64,000 nucleotides of DNA, taken from positions 103,266 through 167,265 of the forward strand of contig CALCBD010000005.1 of the NCBI GenBank assembly GCA_937897985.1. The letters run 5' to 3'. Both the position numbers and the translations under genes were made by a program. The stretch is from an uncultured Paludibacter sp. GTDB taxonomy: Bacteria; Bacteroidota; Bacteroidia; Bacteroidales; Paludibacteraceae. Shown in pieces: positions 27,799 through 37,280 of the stretch. Position 1 is the stretch's first letter. Each line of letters begins with the position of its first letter. Under the pieces are notes generated by a model, which saw nothing but the letters and a program-made list of their open reading frames with translations, searched no databases and was not told where the DNA came from.

Positions 27799-30642
27799 AT
27801 GAATTCAAAACAAATCAAATCGCTGCTATTGTTGTGTGTTGTGCTTTTCAGTTTCAACACAATTTTTGCTGCTGTTCCTGCCGGTTACTATTATTTTGCT
27901 CAAAATAAAAAGAAAGCAGAACTAAAAACCGCTTTGCATCAGCATTGTGCACCCATGTTTGAATTCGATTACGGTGGCGGTCCGGGTTTTACCTGGCAGG
28001 GATTCTTCTCCACCGACAGGAATTCCGATAATTCGGTGATTGATATGTATTCCGATTCTGTCCGCTATTTCAACGGATATGCTGCGGTAAACGGAATGAA
28101 CATAGAACATTCGTTCCCGAAAAGCTGGTGGGGAGCTTACGAAAATGCAGCTTACAAGGATTTATTTCATTTATATCCGGCTGATGCTATTACCAATATC
28201 GTTAAAAATAATTTGCCTTTAGGCGAGGTCACAGGTACTCCATCGCTCAACAACGGAAAGAGTAAGATTGGGAAAAACGGATTTGGTACCGCTTATACCG
28301 ACAACTGTTTTGAACCTGCCGATGAATATAAAGGCGATTTTGCACGCTCTTATTTTTATATTGCTACCGTGTATGAAAACCTGGCACCGCTCATGCAATC
28401 GCCTATGGTAATCAACAACAGTACTTATCCGTTCTGGCGACCATGGGCCATCGATTTACTCCTGAAATGGAATCGTCAGGACCCGGTAAGCCCGAAAGAA
28501 CTGGCAAGAGTTGAAGCGATTTACGGTATTCAGGGCAATCGTAATCCGTTCATTGATTACCCGGGTTTAGCAGAATATATCTGGGGAGCCGATACCACCA
28601 AAGTCTATCCATTCCCCGCCGAAACTCAGCCATTTCTGGTAACTCCCCGGCGTGGTGAGTCGCTTGATTTCGGTGTGATCCTGCAAAATGACAGGCGTAC
28701 GATGCCACTTCATATTTTAGGTGTCAATATTTCGTCAGATGTACAGGTTTCGTTAGAGCATCAAAGCAGTACGTTGTCGTTGTCAACACCCGTAATTTCT
28801 GCTTCGAATGCATTGGGCGGAACAGATTTATCCATTACTTTTACCCCTGCTGCAGCAGGAATTGTGCTTGACACCTTGCTTATTCAGGGTGGAGGACTGG
28901 CTGAAATACTCCGCATTCCGGTAAAAGCTCTGGCTTCGTCCGATTTTATAACGGTCGAACCAACTGAAATTACTCCTGTCGGAGGTACATTGAACTGGAT
29001 TTCCGACCCTCTGGCTACCGATTACCGGCTGAACGTTTATCAGGGCGACCAGCAGGCCGGCGATCTGATTATCTCGACTTATGTAGAGGGCAGCAGCTGG
29101 AACAAAGCCATTGAACTTTTCAACGGAACCGGAAAGACGGTCGATTTATCGAAATATTACCTGCAAAAACAATCGAACGGAGCCGGTTATTTTGGTTCAG
29201 CTCTCAGGCTAAATGGTTCGCTGAGCAATGGTAAAAGTTTTGTCATTGTCCATAAACAGGCTGCTTCCGATTTGTTGGCTAAAGCAAATTTAGTGACCGA
29301 TTCATTACTTCAGTACAATGGAAACGATGCCATTCAGCTGGTGCGAAGCGGCGTAACCATCGACATGGTGGGACAGGCTAATGCCGGTGCTGATGTAATG
29401 TGGGGGGTCGACCTAACCCTGCAGCGCAAACCTGAAGTTACACATCCTTCATCAACTTTCAATGCTGCCGAATGGACTTCTTTGCCTATCGATAGTTACA
29501 GCATGCTGGGAAATCACCCAATGACACTCACTTCATCCAAAAATTATATTCTTCAAAATGTAATGACAGGACTGACAACTAATTACCCTATACAAAATTT
29601 AAATCCGGAAGCTACTTATACCTACAGCATTGAATCGATGCGTTCCGGAGTTATTGTTCCCTCAATCAATACCATGCAGCTGCATACCTCAGCTCTTGAC
29701 GCACCTGAAATTTCGGAAGCAGGCAACATCATGAGTCATCAGTTTACAGCCAACTGGGGACCTTCAGCTTATGCCACCGGATATTTGCTGAATGTTTTCA
29801 CTGCCAGCGGACTGGCTAATACCACTGAAACAGAGGGATTTGATAAAGTTGGCAGCAACGGAACTCCGCTTCCGGACGGTTGGACAGGAACTGTCTCGGG
29901 GATTTATACCACGGCTACAAGTTCAGGTGTTGCTGTTCCGGCTCTGAATCCGAAAACCAATGGAGAATGGGTACAGACCAGGACCTATCCGAGTCCTGTT
30001 TCGAAACTCGCTTTTATGTACAGGTATGCTTCAGCAAGTGTCGGTTCTTCGTTTCTCATTGAAGCGCTGAGCAATAATACCTGGACCAATGTGGCAACAG
30101 TGCCCTATAATGCATCTACATCGAAGTTTTACCCTGTTTATAATTTTACAAAGGAACAGGGAATCAAAGCGTTCAGATTTACCTATAATAAAGTAGGAAG
30201 CGGAAACCTGGCTCTCGACGATATAGCTGTAACCTACGGTAGTCAGGATACTACTTTTATTGAAATGAATAAACCGGTTCTGACCAATTCTTATGTAGTA
30301 AGTGGCTTAAGTGCTGCAACGACCTGTTTTTATCAGGTACGTGCCACATTGGGCAATGCCGTTTCGGCACCATCTGATATAATGAAAGTTACTACTTTAA
30401 TTACAGATGCTGTTAAAAATGATAAATTCAGTACAGTGGGGGTATCTGTCAATAAAGACGAAATTACCATCTCAGGGTTGAATGCTAACGAGCAGGTTCA
30501 GGTGTATACAATTACAGGTGTTTGTGTTTACAATCAGATAAACTTCCGGAATGTACTTAATATCCGTCTGCCGAAACATGGAATGTATATTCTGAAAGTT
30601 TCCGGAAATGATGAACGCACGACAATTAAATTCAGATTGTAA
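27799..30642 (+). CDS. Secreted endonuclease I family nuclease with lamin-tail domain and T9SS sorting domain (copy 4)
   Basis: Fourth and longest paralogue, 947 residues. Order: signal peptide, endonuclease I domain at about 25-275 (IEHSFPKSWWG, DLFHLYPADAITNIVKNNLP, FEPADEYKGDFARSYFY, RNPFIDYPGLAEYIWG), beta-sandwich, FN3-like segment, then a lamin-tail domain at about 410-570 (STYVEGSSWNKAIELFNGTG). A second FN3-like segment, a MAM/jelly-roll-like module and the T9SS sorting domain (LPKHGMYILKVSGNDERTT) follow. Lamin-tail domains are often joined to secreted nucleases in bacteria and are thought to bind DNA or the envelope. The 71-bp spacing from copy 3 suggests cotranscription. Confidence 0.92.
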   Translation: MNSKQIKSLLLLCVVLFSFNTIFAAVPAGYYYFAQNKKKAELKTALHQHCAPMFEFDYGGGPGFTWQGFFSTDRNSDNSVIDMYSDSVRYFNGYAAVNGMNIEHSFPKSWWGAYENAAYKDLFHLYPADAITNIVKNNLPLGEVTGTPSLNNGKSKIGKNGFGTAYTDNCFEPADEYKGDFARSYFYIATVYENLAPLMQSPMVINNSTYPFWRPWAIDLLLKWNRQDPVSPKELARVEAIYGIQGNRNPFIDYPGLAEYIWGADTTKVYPFPAETQPFLVTPRRGESLDFGVILQNDRRTMPLHILGVNISSDVQVSLEHQSSTLSLSTPVISASNALGGTDLSITFTPAAAGIVLDTLLIQGGGLAEILRIPVKALASSDFITVEPTEITPVGGTLNWISDPLATDYRLNVYQGDQQAGDLIISTYVEGSSWNKAIELFNGTGKTVDLSKYYLQKQSNGAGYFGSALRLNGSLSNGKSFVIVHKQAASDLLAKANLVTDSLLQYNGNDAIQLVRSGVTIDMVGQANAGADVMWGVDLTLQRKPEVTHPSSTFNAAEWTSLPIDSYSMLGNHPMTLTSSKNYILQNVMTGLTTNYPIQNLNPEATYTYSIESMRSGVIVPSINTMQLHTSALDAPEISEAGNIMSHQFTANWGPSAYATGYLLNVFTASGLANTTETEGFDKVGSNGTPLPDGWTGTVSGIYTTATSSGVAVPALNPKTNGEWVQTRTYPSPVSKLAFMYRYASASVGSSFLIEALSNNTWTNVATVPYNASTSKFYPVYNFTKEQGIKAFRFTYNKVGSGNLALDDIAVTYGSQDTTFIEMNKPVLTNSYVVSGLSAATTCFYQVRATLGNAVSAPSDIMKVTTLITDAVKNDKFSTVGVSVNKDEITISGLNANEQVQVYTITGVCVYNQINFRNVLNIRLPKHGMYILKVSGNDERTTIKFRL

Positions 30643-30754
30643 ATAAGTCCGTTCTGTTGCCTGAATGATATTTTGTTCGAAAAGCTTTCATATCTTAACT
30701 GAAAATCTTTTCGTTGTTTTTCTGTTCACAAAATCAGGTTACAGATGTTGTTTT

Positions 30755-32263
30755 TTATGGTTTCTCAAATTTGTAAATAGCACCGTCACGGAAGGTTTTC
30801 AACCTCTTCAGTTTCATTGATTTGCCGATTTCTTTCAGATTAAGCAAATCGGGATTGTCGTCTAAGTTGAACCATATCAGAATGCCGGAAGTTTCCGACA
30901 TAAATTCTTCCACATCTTTTTTGTAGGCTCTTTCGGGTAAAGTCCCCGAACGGTTGCCGGTCAGAAAATAAACAGCCTGACTGTGATTGGAATAAACCAC
31001 AGAGTCGGCCTCAAAAATTTCGGGATGTTTTTCGAGATAGGTAACAAGTTGCGATTTTTGCCAGGTATCCTCGCTGTAACCGGGAATTCCCGTTTCGAGC
31101 ATATATTCAAGGTTTTCTTTGTTAATCATCACAAAGGAATATGCAAACAACATTACAATACCAATTGAAAATGCAAAAACCACCCATCGCAGAAGTCTTA
31201 CTGACAGTGATTTCCGCCATTTGGGAATCTGACAGGTGGAAATCAGTAAAAAGGGTATAAATGCGGGAGCAAGCAGACGGTTGTTGATGGGTTCATACCT
31301 CGAGATAGTCGACGAAACAACAATAAACATAACATAAACCACAAAAAAAGTTACTGTTATGTTTTCAAATGTATAATAAGCTTTCCAGTGTCGAACATTC
31401 CGAATGAAAAATGCAATAAACAAAATGAGTATGATAACAAAAATTATTTTCAGAAACAGCTGATTTTCAATGTTAATCGAGAACCAATCAGTAAAAACTT
31501 TACCTGAGTACTCCACATTTTTCGAGAAAGGTGTTATACCCTGCTGGCGCTGACCGGTAGCCAGTCCAACCTCCCATACATTGCGAACCAGATTTATTAA
31601 TACAAGCGAAATGCCCGTACTGCCATAATAAAAGATATGAAGAAACTTATTTTGCCAATTCAGGTTTTTGTCAAATAAAATCAGTAAACCGCCTGTACCA
31701 AGCAATGTAATGCCGGCGTAACGGGTATCAAAAGCAATTGCTGTTATCAATCCGGCAACACCCAATGCTAACAGACTGTGTGTGTGGAAGTAACTTCTGA
31801 AAGCGTAGAGAAATATTAAACAAAGCAGAATAAACAGAGTTTCCGACCATAACATCGTATAAATTTCTATCAAAGAAGGACTTATGGTGATAAGCAATAA
31901 AATGAGCCGCTTGTAAAGTTTTGTTTTATATTTGAAACTTTCGATCATTACACCGCTCAGAAAAATTACCGCTGAGAATAATATTCCGTTCAGATAGGGT
32001 GCGACAATTACTATATCGACGCGGGTAATAAACATTACGAAAGCCAGAAAGAGCGGGTAAAACAGGGGGAAAATAACCAGTGCTTTGTCGGAATAATCGG
32101 TAAATCCGTTTCCAGCTATTAAGTTTCTTGCTGCCGACGAATAAGCGATTGAATCGGGTGAGATACCAATCCCGTTGTGCCGGGTAAATAATAACACGAT
32201 AACGAAACCTATGGCAGCCGCAATGGCAGCATCAGCATTTGATTTTAAAAATTGAATATTCAT
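30755..32263 (-). CDS. Polytopic membrane protein, GT-C (PMT/ArnT-like) glycosyltransferase candidate
   Basis: A 502-residue inner-membrane protein with about 10-12 hydrophobic segments and a C-terminal soluble part of about 110 residues. The first extracytoplasmic loop carries GISPDSIAYSSAARNL followed by GNGF. This is the acidic-residue pattern of GT-C enzymes that use polyprenyl-phosphate sugars (PMT, ArnT and relatives). The soluble C-terminus resembles the small alpha/beta domain of uncharacterised Bacteroidetes members (YSNHSQAVYFLTGNRSGTLP). I infer transfer of a sugar from a lipid carrier, possibly for glycoprotein or LPS modification. The substrate is unknown. It converges with the nuclease array and lies downstream of tcdA without clear linkage. 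Confidence 0.65.
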   Translation of the reverse strand: MNIQFLKSNADAAIAAAIGFVIVLLFTRHNGIGISPDSIAYSSAARNLIAGNGFTDYSDKALVIFPLFYPLFLAFVMFITRVDIVIVAPYLNGILFSAVIFLSGVMIESFKYKTKLYKRLILLLITISPSLIEIYTMLWSETLFILLCLIFLYAFRSYFHTHSLLALGVAGLITAIAFDTRYAGITLLGTGGLLILFDKNLNWQNKFLHIFYYGSTGISLVLINLVRNVWEVGLATGQRQQGITPFSKNVEYSGKVFTDWFSINIENQLFLKIIFVIILILFIAFFIRNVRHWKAYYTFENITVTFFVVYVMFIVVSSTISRYEPINNRLLAPAFIPFLLISTCQIPKWRKSLSVRLLRWVVFAFSIGIVMLFAYSFVMINKENLEYMLETGIPGYSEDTWQKSQLVTYLEKHPEIFEADSVVYSNHSQAVYFLTGNRSGTLPERAYKKDVEEFMSETSGILIWFNLDDNPDLLNLKEIGKSMKLKRLKTFRDGAIYKFEKP

Positions 32264-32383
32264 CTGAACTCCGGTAAACTATGATTTTCGAAAACTATAA
32301 TTTATTAACAGACAATCGTTAAGTCACGGAAAACCTTTCAGTAACTTTTGTTTTTTAAAAGAATTGTTGCAAAAAATCAGGAT

Positions 32384-33184
32384 TTATGTTTCTTTTTCGA
32401 TGGCCTGCACAACCAGTCCGGCGAGAGTCATTCCAAACATTGCCGGCATATATGAAATCGTTCCGTTAATTTTAGCTTTCAGTTTATTCCAGTCGTGATT
32501 TGCCAGCTCAGGATCGCCGGCTACAATTCCATTCTCTGCGAATGAAGTTTCATCAAACTCATAGTAATCATCTTCACCTTTGTTTTTCAAAAGCTCTTCG
32601 CTGTAAACGCACATGAATTTTTTGCTGACGCCGCCTGCTTTTTTGATTCTGCTTCGTAATGCCGCACCAAGCGGACAGCCCTGTACCTTCCAGAATTCGG
32701 TGGTTCGGATGCGCGACGGGTCTGTCTTTAAAGCGGCGCCCATCGACGAGAATAATGTTGCATTGGTCTTAGTGGCAGCCTGAAGCAGATGTACTTTATT
32801 CGACAGACTGTCGATGGCATCAATAATAAAGTCGTATGTATCGAGACAAAATGAATCTGATGTTTCCTGACTGTAAATTTTTTGCAGTGCCAGTATGTCG
32901 GCTGCGGGGTTTATTTCAAGCAATCGTTCGCGTAGTACTTCGGTTTTGACTTTTCCAATGGTTTTGGTAGTGGCCATTAACTGACGATTGATATTGGAAA
33001 CACTCACCCTGTCGGAGTCAACAATTGTCAGGTGACCGATACCGGAACGTATCAATGTCTCCGCACACCAGCTTCCCACACCTCCGATACCAAATAATAT
33101 GACCCTTTTTGCTGCTGCCTTTTCCATGTAATTTTTTCCCAAAAGCAGTTCAGTTCGCTGAAATATTCCCTTTTCAATCCCCAT
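32384..33184 (-). CDS. tcdA: tRNA threonylcarbamoyladenosine dehydratase
   Basis: E1-like ThiF/MoeB-family enzyme, 266 residues, that uses ATP to cyclise t6A37 in tRNAs to ct6A. The N-terminus has RTELLLG followed by the nucleotide-binding glycine loop LFGIGGVGSWCAE. Then come the acidic VDSDRVSVSNINRQ with the Arg that helps adenylation, and DIIDAIDSLSNKVHLL-type sequence (FIIDAIDSLSNK). The C-terminal part has GMTLAGLVVQ, as in YgdL/CsdL. There are no zinc-binding CxxC pairs, which fits TcdA and not ThiF or MoeB. A promoter -7 box TAACTTTG lies at 33314-33307 on the minus strand, without a clear -33 box. Confidence 0.88.
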   Translation of the reverse strand: MGIEKGIFQRTELLLGKNYMEKAAAKRVILFGIGGVGSWCAETLIRSGIGHLTIVDSDRVSVSNINRQLMATTKTIGKVKTEVLRERLLEINPAADILALQKIYSQETSDSFCLDTYDFIIDAIDSLSNKVHLLQAATKTNATLFSSMGAALKTDPSRIRTTEFWKVQGCPLGAALRSRIKKAGGVSKKFMCVYSEELLKNKGEDDYYEFDETSFAENGIVAGDPELANHDWNKLKAKINGTISYMPAMFGMTLAGLVVQAIEKET

Positions 33185-33404
33185 TCTGTAAACTCATAAA
33201 TAACCGGAATTCCGGTTTTTGTTGTATTAAGCAAAATCATTTAACTTCCGGTATCCGGTAGTCTTCATTGACCGTAAATTCAGTTCGGTTACCCGAAAAT
33301 ATGCGGCAAAGTTACAAACAAATTCTGCACAATGGTTCAGTTTGTACAAAACTGCATTCGAATGATAGTAATAATTTGACGATTTTTCAGGTAAAATCCT
33401 GCAA

Positions 33405-33497
33405 AAAAGGCTGTCTTAAAAAGGCTGTATCACAAGAGTTTTTTGCCTGATTTGCATTCTTCCTGTTTTTGATACGACCTCTTTAAGACAGCCTTTT
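33405..33497. repeat. Short hairpin element, related to the 203-bp repeat family
   Basis: Arms of 28 bp (33405-33432 and 33470-33497) are inverted repeats with four differences, around a 37-nt centre. Outer ends read AAAAGGCTGTCTTAAA. The inner part (TGTATCACAAGAG.TTTTTTG and TTGCATTCTTCCTGTTTTTGA) resembles the start and end of the hairpin part of the repeats at 21197-21930. It begins 19 bp beyond the stop codon of the next minus-strand gene and has T-runs on both sides, so it probably also works as a bidirectional terminator. Confidence 0.65.
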
Positions 33498-33515
33498 ATT
33501 TTTTTTAAAAATCAA

Positions 33516-34358
33516 TTAATTGGACTGAATTGTAATTTTTGTAGCTACGTTATCAATGCGAAGGATATAAACTCCCTTCGTCAAACCCAGTTTTATTTCG
33601 CGTGCCGAACGATAAGTGGCAATTTTGCTTCCCACTACCGAGAATACTTCCACGTCATTGGTAGGCAACAGATCGAATTTCAGTGTGTTACCTGCCAGTG
33701 TCCAGGGTTTAAAATCAGGGTTATTAACATTGGCACTCAAAGGTAAAACGATAGCAGTTCCCGGAGAACCGATATTTGCTATTGCATCTGCCGTAACTGT
33801 TACCTGATTCGAAATTGTGCCTGTAATGGTACCTACAGAACTTACAACTGCATTATCAACCACTGTTCCATCTGCTTTGTAACTCCAGTAAAAGCTTTTG
33901 CCGGTTGTGGCAGCTCCAAAACTTACGCGGTTTACTTCTGTTCCGTCGGCTTTGAAAATAACGACACCATCGCCGCTTGATGATAAACCAATACCCGAGC
34001 CTGTATACGAACCTACCGAAACATTATCCATACTTGAGCCCCATAACGTTTTAAGCGCCGGAATGTCAGTTCCCGGATTGGCAGTTTCCATAAATATAAC
34101 ACTCTTTCCGGCAGGGATGGTGGTGATGCCGTTCAAAGCTAAAGAAGTTGCAAATGCATAACTGCTGTCATCCACTTTCCATCCGGTGATATCTACATCA
34201 GTACTTCCGATATTCGTCAATTCGAACCAGTCAATTGCTCCTACGCCTGTACCACCGGCACTCGACATGGCTTCGGTGATTTTAATTTGAGCCGAAGCTG
34301 CCGTGATAGACATTATTATCGAAAAGGCAACTAAATAAATGTGTAAATTCTTCTTCAT
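33516..34358 (-). CDS. Secreted lamin-tail domain protein with T9SS sorting domain
   Basis: A 280-residue exported protein. The signal peptide (MKKNLHIYLVAFSIIMSITAASA) is followed by one lamin-tail (LTD) immunoglobulin-like domain at about 25-170 (ITEAMSSAGGTGVGAIDWFEL, then DITGWKVDDSSYAF). After a spacer, a T9SS type A sorting domain ends the protein (LTKGVYILRIDNVATKITIQ). No enzyme domain is present. The LTD type also occurs in endonuclease copy 4 and in the lipoprotein at 63043, so this may be a binding-only partner of surface nucleases. That is inference. It stands alone, with the hairpin element at 33405-33497 as likely terminator. Confidence 0.8.
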   Translation of the reverse strand: MKKNLHIYLVAFSIIMSITAASAQIKITEAMSSAGGTGVGAIDWFELTNIGSTDVDITGWKVDDSSYAFATSLALNGITTIPAGKSVIFMETANPGTDIPALKTLWGSSMDNVSVGSYTGSGIGLSSSGDGVVIFKADGTEVNRVSFGAATTGKSFYWSYKADGTVVDNAVVSSVGTITGTISNQVTVTADAIANIGSPGTAIVLPLSANVNNPDFKPWTLAGNTLKFDLLPTNDVEVFSVVGSKIATYRSAREIKLGLTKGVYILRIDNVATKITIQSN

Positions 34359-34550
34359 AATGCTATAATTTTTAAGTGAATAAATAAATTTTTTTACAAA
34401 TATAGTGTTTCCTGAAATAATTTGTTCTGTTTTTATGTTAAATATACAGATTGGTTAAAATAAATATTTAAGGCATTGAAGTACAGCATTATATAGTTGT
34501 TGTGTAAGAAAGATGATTTTTAGCTTTGTTCGCCTGAATTTGTAGCGGAA

Positions 34551-35798
34551 TTAAGTTGTTTTTGTGATTTTTTGTTGCATTGAAAAGTGGTTGTCAGCGT
34601 TGACACGTACAATATAGCTGCCGGTTTTGAGGTTTTTTACATTAAGATTCGTTGACATACTTAGATTGTTTTTTTCGAATAAAACCTGACCGGCTAAGGA
34701 GTAGATTCTGACCGAGAATTTTTGAATTGAAGTGTTCATACTGCCGATATGCAGAATATCATTAAAAAGCTGAATTGAGAAATTCTGCTGATTCAATTGT
34801 TCTGATTGAAATCCGGTGCGGATATCGTTACCATCTGCAGCAAAAGGCGAAAACCATCTGATAGCATCAGCCATTTCGGCAGTTTTGGATACATCGCGGC
34901 AAAGCCATGCGCCCATCGAAGCTGCTTCAGGATATTTTGCCGAAATCGCAAATCCTTCAATATTTGTGCTCCCCGATGCCGGATTCGGTATAAAATATTC
35001 GTTTATTTTATTCAGTTTGTACTCTCCGCTAACGATGGCTGTTTTCAAATCGGTAACTTCTAAGTAGTTGTCGTCCAGATTGTGTAAGACATACAGAAGC
35101 CCGGTTGAGTTATCAAAAGCCAGGTCGCAGCTTTCGGTGCGGTTGGTTCTGTATTTCCCGACGTACGCAAAATCGTTGGTTATGTCGGGGTTGATGTCAA
35201 AAACCCATATATAACCACCGTTTTGATGAGCTATGAATATCAGACCACCCATACCTTTAACCGATAAGTAGGGGCTGCCGGTCACAGAACTCACAAAATT
35301 GATTTTTTGCAAATAGGAATCAGGGACAAAAGCAATGCCTTCAGGACCGGTATTGTCGGTATTGGTCATGGGCGAGGGCGATTGCAGCAAATTCCAGGTC
35401 TTTGATTTTGTAAAACTTGTGAAATTACTGTCGTGGGTATATTTCCTGATTTCGTAACTGTTTTCGTCCACCGTATAGAATTCGTTGGCCGATTTGTTAA
35501 CCTGCGTGATTCCTTCAGGTCCGCCAATGCCATCGGCAGTTCCCAGCAGCGTGTAATTGTTTGTCGTTGTATTGTACTGAAGAATGTATGCGTAACCACC
35601 ATCGCCGACTGCGTAAAGCCTTTTTAAACCATCGTTCCAGTATAAACCACTCAGTTCAGCCGTTTTCGAAGGGAAAACAGCCGATAGATTGGTTGCGTTG
35701 GTCCAGCTTTTCGAAGGCCATACAGATTGAGCGTTCAGCGTAAAAATGCTATCAATCAGTATCAACGAGTACAACAGGTATCGGTATTTGTTACTCAC
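34551..35798 (-). CDS. Secreted beta-propeller (SdiA-regulated/YjiK-like) protein with T9SS sorting domain
   Basis: A 415-residue exported protein. A short signal peptide (LLYSLILIDSIFTLNAQ) precedes a predicted beta-propeller. Repeated blades have LSGLYWNDGLKRLYAVGDGG, GGPEGIT, GPEGIAFV, ESCDLAFDNSTGLLYVL and NIEGFAIS. The xxEGI/A pattern is that of SdiA-regulated/YjiK or esterase-like-phytase propellers, which may bind Ca2+. No catalytic site is certain. A T9SS type A sorting domain forms the last 75 residues (LKTGSYIVRVNADNHF). It lies only 27 bp downstream of adk on the same strand and is probably cotranscribed with it. Confidence 0.7.
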   Translation of the reverse strand: MSNKYRYLLYSLILIDSIFTLNAQSVWPSKSWTNATNLSAVFPSKTAELSGLYWNDGLKRLYAVGDGGYAYILQYNTTTNNYTLLGTADGIGGPEGITQVNKSANEFYTVDENSYEIRKYTHDSNFTSFTKSKTWNLLQSPSPMTNTDNTGPEGIAFVPDSYLQKINFVSSVTGSPYLSVKGMGGLIFIAHQNGGYIWVFDINPDITNDFAYVGKYRTNRTESCDLAFDNSTGLLYVLHNLDDNYLEVTDLKTAIVSGEYKLNKINEYFIPNPASGSTNIEGFAISAKYPEAASMGAWLCRDVSKTAEMADAIRWFSPFAADGNDIRTGFQSEQLNQQNFSIQLFNDILHIGSMNTSIQKFSVRIYSLAGQVLFEKNNLSMSTNLNVKNLKTGSYIVRVNADNHFSMQQKITKTT

Positions 35799-35825
35799 AG
35801 GCGTTTTATTGACTCAAAAAGGTTG

Positions 35826-36398
35826 TTAAATTACTTTGTCGATTTCGATACAGATTTTATTGAATATATCATTGATGTCTCCTGTTCCGTCAATCGCAAC
35901 ATACTTTTTTTTAAGCTGATAATATGATTTTACCGGAAGAGTGAGCTCATTATATACCTGCAATCTTTTCATTATTGTTTCGTGATTATCGTCGACCCGT
36001 CCCGACATTTTTCCTCTGAGCAACATTCGTTCGATAAGTTCTTCCTCATTTACCACCAGATCGATCAGTACATTGGTTTGTTTGTTAGTCAGCGCAAGTT
36101 TTTCTTCAAGTGCTTCTGACTGTGCAGTTGTGCGGGGAAAACCATCCAACAATATTCCGTTCAGCGAAGAATCCATCGATTCAATGGCATTCATCAGGAT
36201 GTTGATAATCAGCTCGTCGGGCACTAATTTTCCTTCACTGACATAGCTTTTGGCCAATTTGCCCGATTCGGAATTTAGTTCCATTTCGTTGCGCAGAATA
36301 TCGCCGGTCGATATATGTTTCAGTTTGTACTTTGCCGAAATCAGGGTGCTTTGAGTCCCTTTTCCACTGCCCGGAGGGCCAAAAAGAATGATGGTCAT
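35826..36398 (-). CDS. adk: Adenylate kinase
   Basis: Cytoplasmic enzyme interconverting ATP, ADP and AMP, 190 residues, short-lid form. The P-loop is FGPPGSGKGTQ, the AMP site has HISTGDILR, the NMP-binding stretch is DGFPRTTAQ, and the lid region has RMLLRGKMSGRVDDN. I chose the ATG at 36398 instead of one 45 bp upstream for two reasons. Family members start two or three residues before the first strand. In addition, a promoter -7 box TATCTTTG (36448-36441, minus strand) would place the transcription start inside the longer version. No zinc cysteines are present in the lid, which is normal for this type. Confidence 0.93.
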   Translation of the reverse strand: MTIILFGPPGSGKGTQSTLISAKYKLKHISTGDILRNEMELNSESGKLAKSYVSEGKLVPDELIINILMNAIESMDSSLNGILLDGFPRTTAQSEALEEKLALTNKQTNVLIDLVVNEEELIERMLLRGKMSGRVDDNHETIMKRLQVYNELTLPVKSYYQLKKKYVAIDGTGDINDIFNKICIEIDKVI

Positions 36399-36448
36399 AA
36401 GATTTGAGATTTGGTGATTTTTAGAGTATAAGTTAAATCGCAAAGATA

Positions 36449-37046
36449 TGAAAAATTTTATTATTTAAGTGAATATGTAACCACAATGCCTGTTTAGTGA
36501 TTAAGCCACCGGCAGCAAACCCGCCACATCCTTCCACCCATAGTGCCATATCCGGTTTGTGCCTGTATGATAGCATGTTCCGAGTGCAGGTTCGGGGTAA
36601 CGAAGATTCAAATGACCTTCCATCCGAACAGATGATGAACTGTTATTTTTTGCCCTCCAAAGGCCGGTTTGACTTTTAAATCCGCAAATTGTTCCCCAAA
36701 CTGCTGATAATTAACAGATATAACTGCCATTCACCTTATAGTATTGGGCTGCCGACGTGCTTTCCGGCTCCGGACAGTCATCATGTTTGTCACCGCATTA
36801 TCCGCGCTGATTTGCAATTCAATCAGTCACTTTGGCGACTGCGAATACGTCCTCATACCGCCAAATCCATGTAGTTTCGGTCGCTATGGCTATTTTGGAA
36901 AAATAAAGTTTGTAAGTGCTGTTTATTGAGCTGTTTTTCATATATTTGTGTACAAAAAAATGATTATGCCGGTAACCTGAAAAAACATTATTGATTTTGA
37001 TGTTGAATTTGCCCTTAAGACTTATTTTTAAAACGAAATAAAAACT
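36449..37046. other. Non-coding interval upstream of adk
   Basis: No supported gene. The stretch 36490-36900 is more GC-rich than the flanks and has stop codons in all frames at short spacing. It looks like decayed coding or mobile DNA, but I recognise no family. The block TATAGTATTGGGCTGCCGAC at about 36737-36756 resembles TTAGTACTGGGCGGTCGGGC at 37379-37398. A -7-like TATATTTG stands at 36941-36948 without a -33 partner. Confidence 0.4.
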
Positions 37047-37280
37047 ATACCTGACAGGTTTTCAAAACCTGTCAGGTATTTGTGACCACGTTTTAAGGAG
37101 ATATTTATAAACCAGTTTAAATTTGTAAAAAAATACACCTGACAGGTTTTCAAAACCTGTCAGGTGTGAGTGTATTATTAGGTGAGAGTGACCATTACTG
37201 ATTTTGATGTTTGCGTTTAAGACATATTTTTAAAACGAAATAAAAATTATACCTGACAGGTTTTCAAAACCTGTTAGGTA
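37047..37280. repeat. Three copies of a long palindrome (ACCTGACAGGTTTT / AAAACCTGTCAGGT)
   Basis: Copy 1 has perfect 16-bp arms at 37047-37062 and 37064-37079 around a single C. Copy 2 has 16-bp arms at 37135-37150 and 37152-37167. Copy 3 has 15-bp arms with one change at 37250-37264 and 37266-37280. About 60 bp before copies 1 and 3 are also near-identical (GATTTTGATGTT and onward), so a unit of roughly 200 bp was duplicated. Similar palindromes are, to my knowledge, scattered in intergenic regions of many Bacteroidetes. They may act as terminators or REP-like elements. Confidence 0.8.
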
